Assembly (NCBI GenBank): GCA_021799555.1
Contig: JAJZAG010000149.1
Coordinates: forward strand, 844 to 8,720
DNA from: Deltaproteobacteria bacterium
GTDB taxonomy: Bacteria; Desulfobacterota; Binatia; Binatales; Binataceae
DNA length: 7,877 nucleotides
Direction of reading: 5' to 3'
This document shows, piece by piece, positions 6,505 through 7,877 of this stretch. The position numbers were made by a program, and so were the translations under genes. Positions within the stretch are counted from its first letter, which is position 1, and each line of letters begins with the position of its first letter. The notes under the pieces are model-generated. The model saw only the letters and a program-made list of their open reading frames with translations, was not told the DNA's origin and searched no databases.

Positions 6505-7317
6505 TTAATCCAATGGGACGGTTTTCTCCACCTTGGCGCCCGAGTCGAGATGAATGCCGGTCGCCAGAGCCGTCGGCCGCCCCTTGCCGGAGCCATTCTC
6601 GACATAGACATCGTAGTCGCCGGGGGCAAGCTTGAAATCGTGCGGTGTGCCGGGCGCGCTCTGCGCGACTTGTTTTTGCGTGCTCGCGCGCATCACCGTC
6701 ACTCGCGTCTTTGCATCGATGGGTATTTTCTGAAATGTGGTTTGTACGTCGAGTTCCGCAGGCGTAATTTCGCCGAGCGTAAGTCGCGCGCGCTGCCCCG
6801 GACGCATCGGCACCGCGTGCCAATCGTAGCCCTGCGGCGGCGCGTCGACGTGTACATCGACTTCCTGGGGTGCAAAGAGGTATTTTTCGCCGGTCAAAAA
6901 GCTCGCCAGTTTTGCGTGCGGCGGATCGGACGCAGTAACAGTCACGCCAAATCCGGGATCCTTGCCGTGCTTGTCGCTAACGACCACCTGCAAGACCGCG
7001 ACATTGGTAATAAGCACAGTGTGGGTGCGGCCGGCGACTATCTCCACGCCGGACTTCGTGATTCTGCCGCCGATAATCGGAAGGACGAGCTTATAGTTTC
7101 CTGGCGCGAGCGAAATTGTACTGCCCGGATGCACGGTGCCGGCAACCTTGCCATCGGCATCGATCACTTGCGCGGCGTTGGTCGCTCCGGCGCCAATGTC
7201 TCCCATCACGTCGAGCTTGAGCGTCCCGGTCTCGGCGCCGGCGGAGAGGCGCGCAATCGACAGCAGTGCGATTATTGCGACCGTGACCGTCTTTAGAAAA
7301 AAATCCACAGGTTTCAC
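6505..7317 (-). CDS. Secreted protein with three beta-type repeats, hypothetical
   Basis: A 270-residue protein of unknown function. Residues 1-28 form a signal peptide (core VTVAIIALLSIA, likely cleavage after SAGA), so it is exported. The rest divides into three units of about 75-80 residues (about 32-104, 108-180, 188-268). Each opens with a hydrophobic strand, carries an AP-then-strand motif (LAPGNYKLVL at 70-79, FAPQEVDVHV at 148-157, LAPGDYDVYV at 230-239) and closes with a strand after a G-rich turn. This resembles PEGA- or carboxypeptidase-regulatory-like Ig-type domains, often found in envelope proteins; the assignment is by pattern only. No catalytic motif is seen and there are no cysteines. 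The start is uncertain: GTG at 7317 comes two codons after an in-frame TAA, GTG at 7308 is an alternative, and neither has an RBS. Both lie in or beside an inverted-repeat arm. Confidence 0.75.
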   Translation of the reverse strand: MKPVDFFLKTVTVAIIALLSIARLSAGAETGTLKLDVMGDIGAGATNAAQVIDADGKVAGTVHPGSTISLAPGNYKLVLPIIGGRITKSGVEIVAGRTHTVLITNVAVLQVVVSDKHGKDPGFGVTVTASDPPHAKLASFLTGEKYLFAPQEVDVHVDAPPQGYDWHAVPMRPGQRARLTLGEITPAELDVQTTFQKIPIDAKTRVTVMRASTQKQVAQSAPGTPHDFKLAPGDYDVYVENGSGKGRPTALATGIHLDSGAKVEKTVPLD

Positions 7318-7397
7318 AGATTACACGCATGGAGTGAATTCAGAAAATTCCCGCGGCGACCCGATCGCGCTGGTTCCCTGAATTTGTGTAATCTGTG
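7315..7397. repeat. Nested inverted repeat between divergent genes
   Basis: CACAGATTACAC (7315-7326) and its exact reverse complement GTGTAATCTGTG (7386-7397) flank a 59-base centre. Inside are AATTCAG (7337-7343) with CTGAATT (7378-7384), and a small GCGA/TCGC hairpin at 7356-7368. Outside both arms the sequence turns to AAAATC (7300-7305) and GATTTT (7401-7406). The left arm read on the minus strand continues as a degenerate 9-bp tandem (AATCTGTGA, AACCTGTGG). The ATCTGTG-unit motif resembles short dispersed intergenic repeats known from several environmental bacteria; copy number here cannot be tested. It occupies most of the gap between the secreted repeat protein and the CocE-type gene. 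Confidence 0.65.
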
Positions 7398-7431
7398 GGC
7401 GATTTTCACGCACGCGATTATGAGGTAACCC

Positions 7432-7877
7432 ATGCCGCGAATTATCGTCGAAAAGAACATCGCCGTGCCGATGCGTGACGGAAACGTGCTTCGTGCCGAC
7501 CTCTATCGCACCGACACGCCCGAAAAGCTCCCCGTACTGCTCAATCGCACGCCATACAACAAGGCGATGCCGATGGTCTTCGCGATGACGCTCGACGCAT
7601 TTCGCGCCGCCGAAGCCGGCTACAACGTCCTCGTCCAGGACTGCCGCGGACGCTTCGCCTCCGACGGCGTCTTCAACTGCTTCACCGACGAGGCGCGCGA
7701 CGGCTACGACACGATCGAATGGGCCGCGCGCCAGCCTTGGAGCGACGGCAAGGTCGGCACTTACGGGGCGTCGTACATGGGCGCGACTCAGTGGCTCGCG
7801 GCTACCCAGACGCCGCCGTCGCTTAAGGCGATGGTTCCGTCGATCACGGCCAGCGACTATCACGACGGATGGACTTA
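7432..7877 (+). CDS. CocE/NonD family (X-Pro dipeptidyl-peptidase S15-like) hydrolase, N-terminal part
   Basis: The first 148 codons of a gene cut by the window end. The protein begins MPRIIVEKNIAVPMRDGNVL, the typical first strands of the CocE/S15 alpha/beta-hydrolase domain. NRTPYNK (38-44) carries Y42 at the position of the oxyanion-hole tyrosine of cocaine esterase (Y44). DCRGRFASDG (70-79) and the run ending QPWSDGKVGTYGASYMG (101-117) are family hallmarks; S114 in GASYMG is the predicted nucleophile, matching Ser117 of CocE. The Asp and His of the triad would lie beyond the window. Members hydrolyse esters, amides or acyl-peptide bonds; the substrate here is unknown. There is no signal peptide, so it is probably cytoplasmic. 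The ATG at 7432 has GAGG at 7422-7425 six bases upstream. It is divergent from the secreted repeat protein. Confidence 0.92.
   Translation, partial: MPRIIVEKNIAVPMRDGNVLRADLYRTDTPEKLPVLLNRTPYNKAMPMVFAMTLDAFRAAEAGYNVLVQDCRGRFASDGVFNCFTDEARDGYDTIEWAARQPWSDGKVGTYGASYMGATQWLAATQTPPSLKAMVPSITASDYHDGWT

Noticed and set aside
6334..7296. Long open frame on the plus strand, antisense to the secreted repeat protein and the small basic ORF
   Set aside because: It is the complement of a frame with a clear signal peptide and beta repeats. Its product is rich in R, H and C without recognisable motifs, and no RBS precedes it.
7321..7863. 180-codon minus-strand open frame across the right edge
   Set aside because: It is antisense to the CocE-type domain, which has an RBS and catalytic motif on the plus strand, and it ends within the inverted repeat.

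Overview
This is a GC-rich bacterial chromosomal window with densely packed, mostly housekeeping or envelope-type genes. The proteobacterial-style omega subunit, a sedolisin-type secreted protease, a TMTC-like membrane protein with TPRs, a 1-Cys peroxiredoxin, a crotonase and a CocE-type hydrolase together suggest a Gram-negative, probably soil or sediment bacterium, possibly a deltaproteobacterial or Binatota-like lineage. That placement is inference from gene content and protein style; there is no rRNA or other decisive marker. I see no transposase, integrase, tRNA, rRNA or CRISPR array.

Layout. Positions 1-374 (minus strand) carry rpoZ and, downstream of it, the first codons of a possible unidentified gene cut by the window edge. 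Divergent from rpoZ, at 534-2639 (plus), is a large polytopic GT-C-like protein with a C-terminal TPR domain. It is followed by a secreted pro-sedolisin (S53 peptidase) at 2792-4546 (plus). A perfect 12-bp hairpin at 4573-4605 separates this from a run of minus-strand genes, read from right to left: a secreted protein made of about three beta-type repeats (6505-7317), a 34-residue very basic protein (6346-6450), an enoyl-CoA hydratase/isomerase homologue (5438-6256) and a 1-Cys peroxiredoxin (4633-5271). At the right edge a CocE/NonD alpha/beta-hydrolase starts on the plus strand (7432 onward) and is cut by the window end.

Control. Three hexamer pairs, each with 17-bp spacing, resemble sigma70-type promoters, in front of rpoZ, the sedolisin and the peroxiredoxin. 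The rpoZ one sits so close to the ATG that the transcript would be leaderless or nearly so. The region between the beta-repeat protein and the CocE-type gene holds a nested inverted repeat with arms built on GTGTAATCTGTG. The only start codons available for the beta-repeat protein lie in or beside its left arm.

No obvious new multi-gene system emerges. The points most worth a second look are this repeat and its overlap with a gene start, the small basic protein, the crotonase lacking both canonical catalytic glutamates, the internal triplication in the secreted protein, and the possible leaderless rpoZ transcript.
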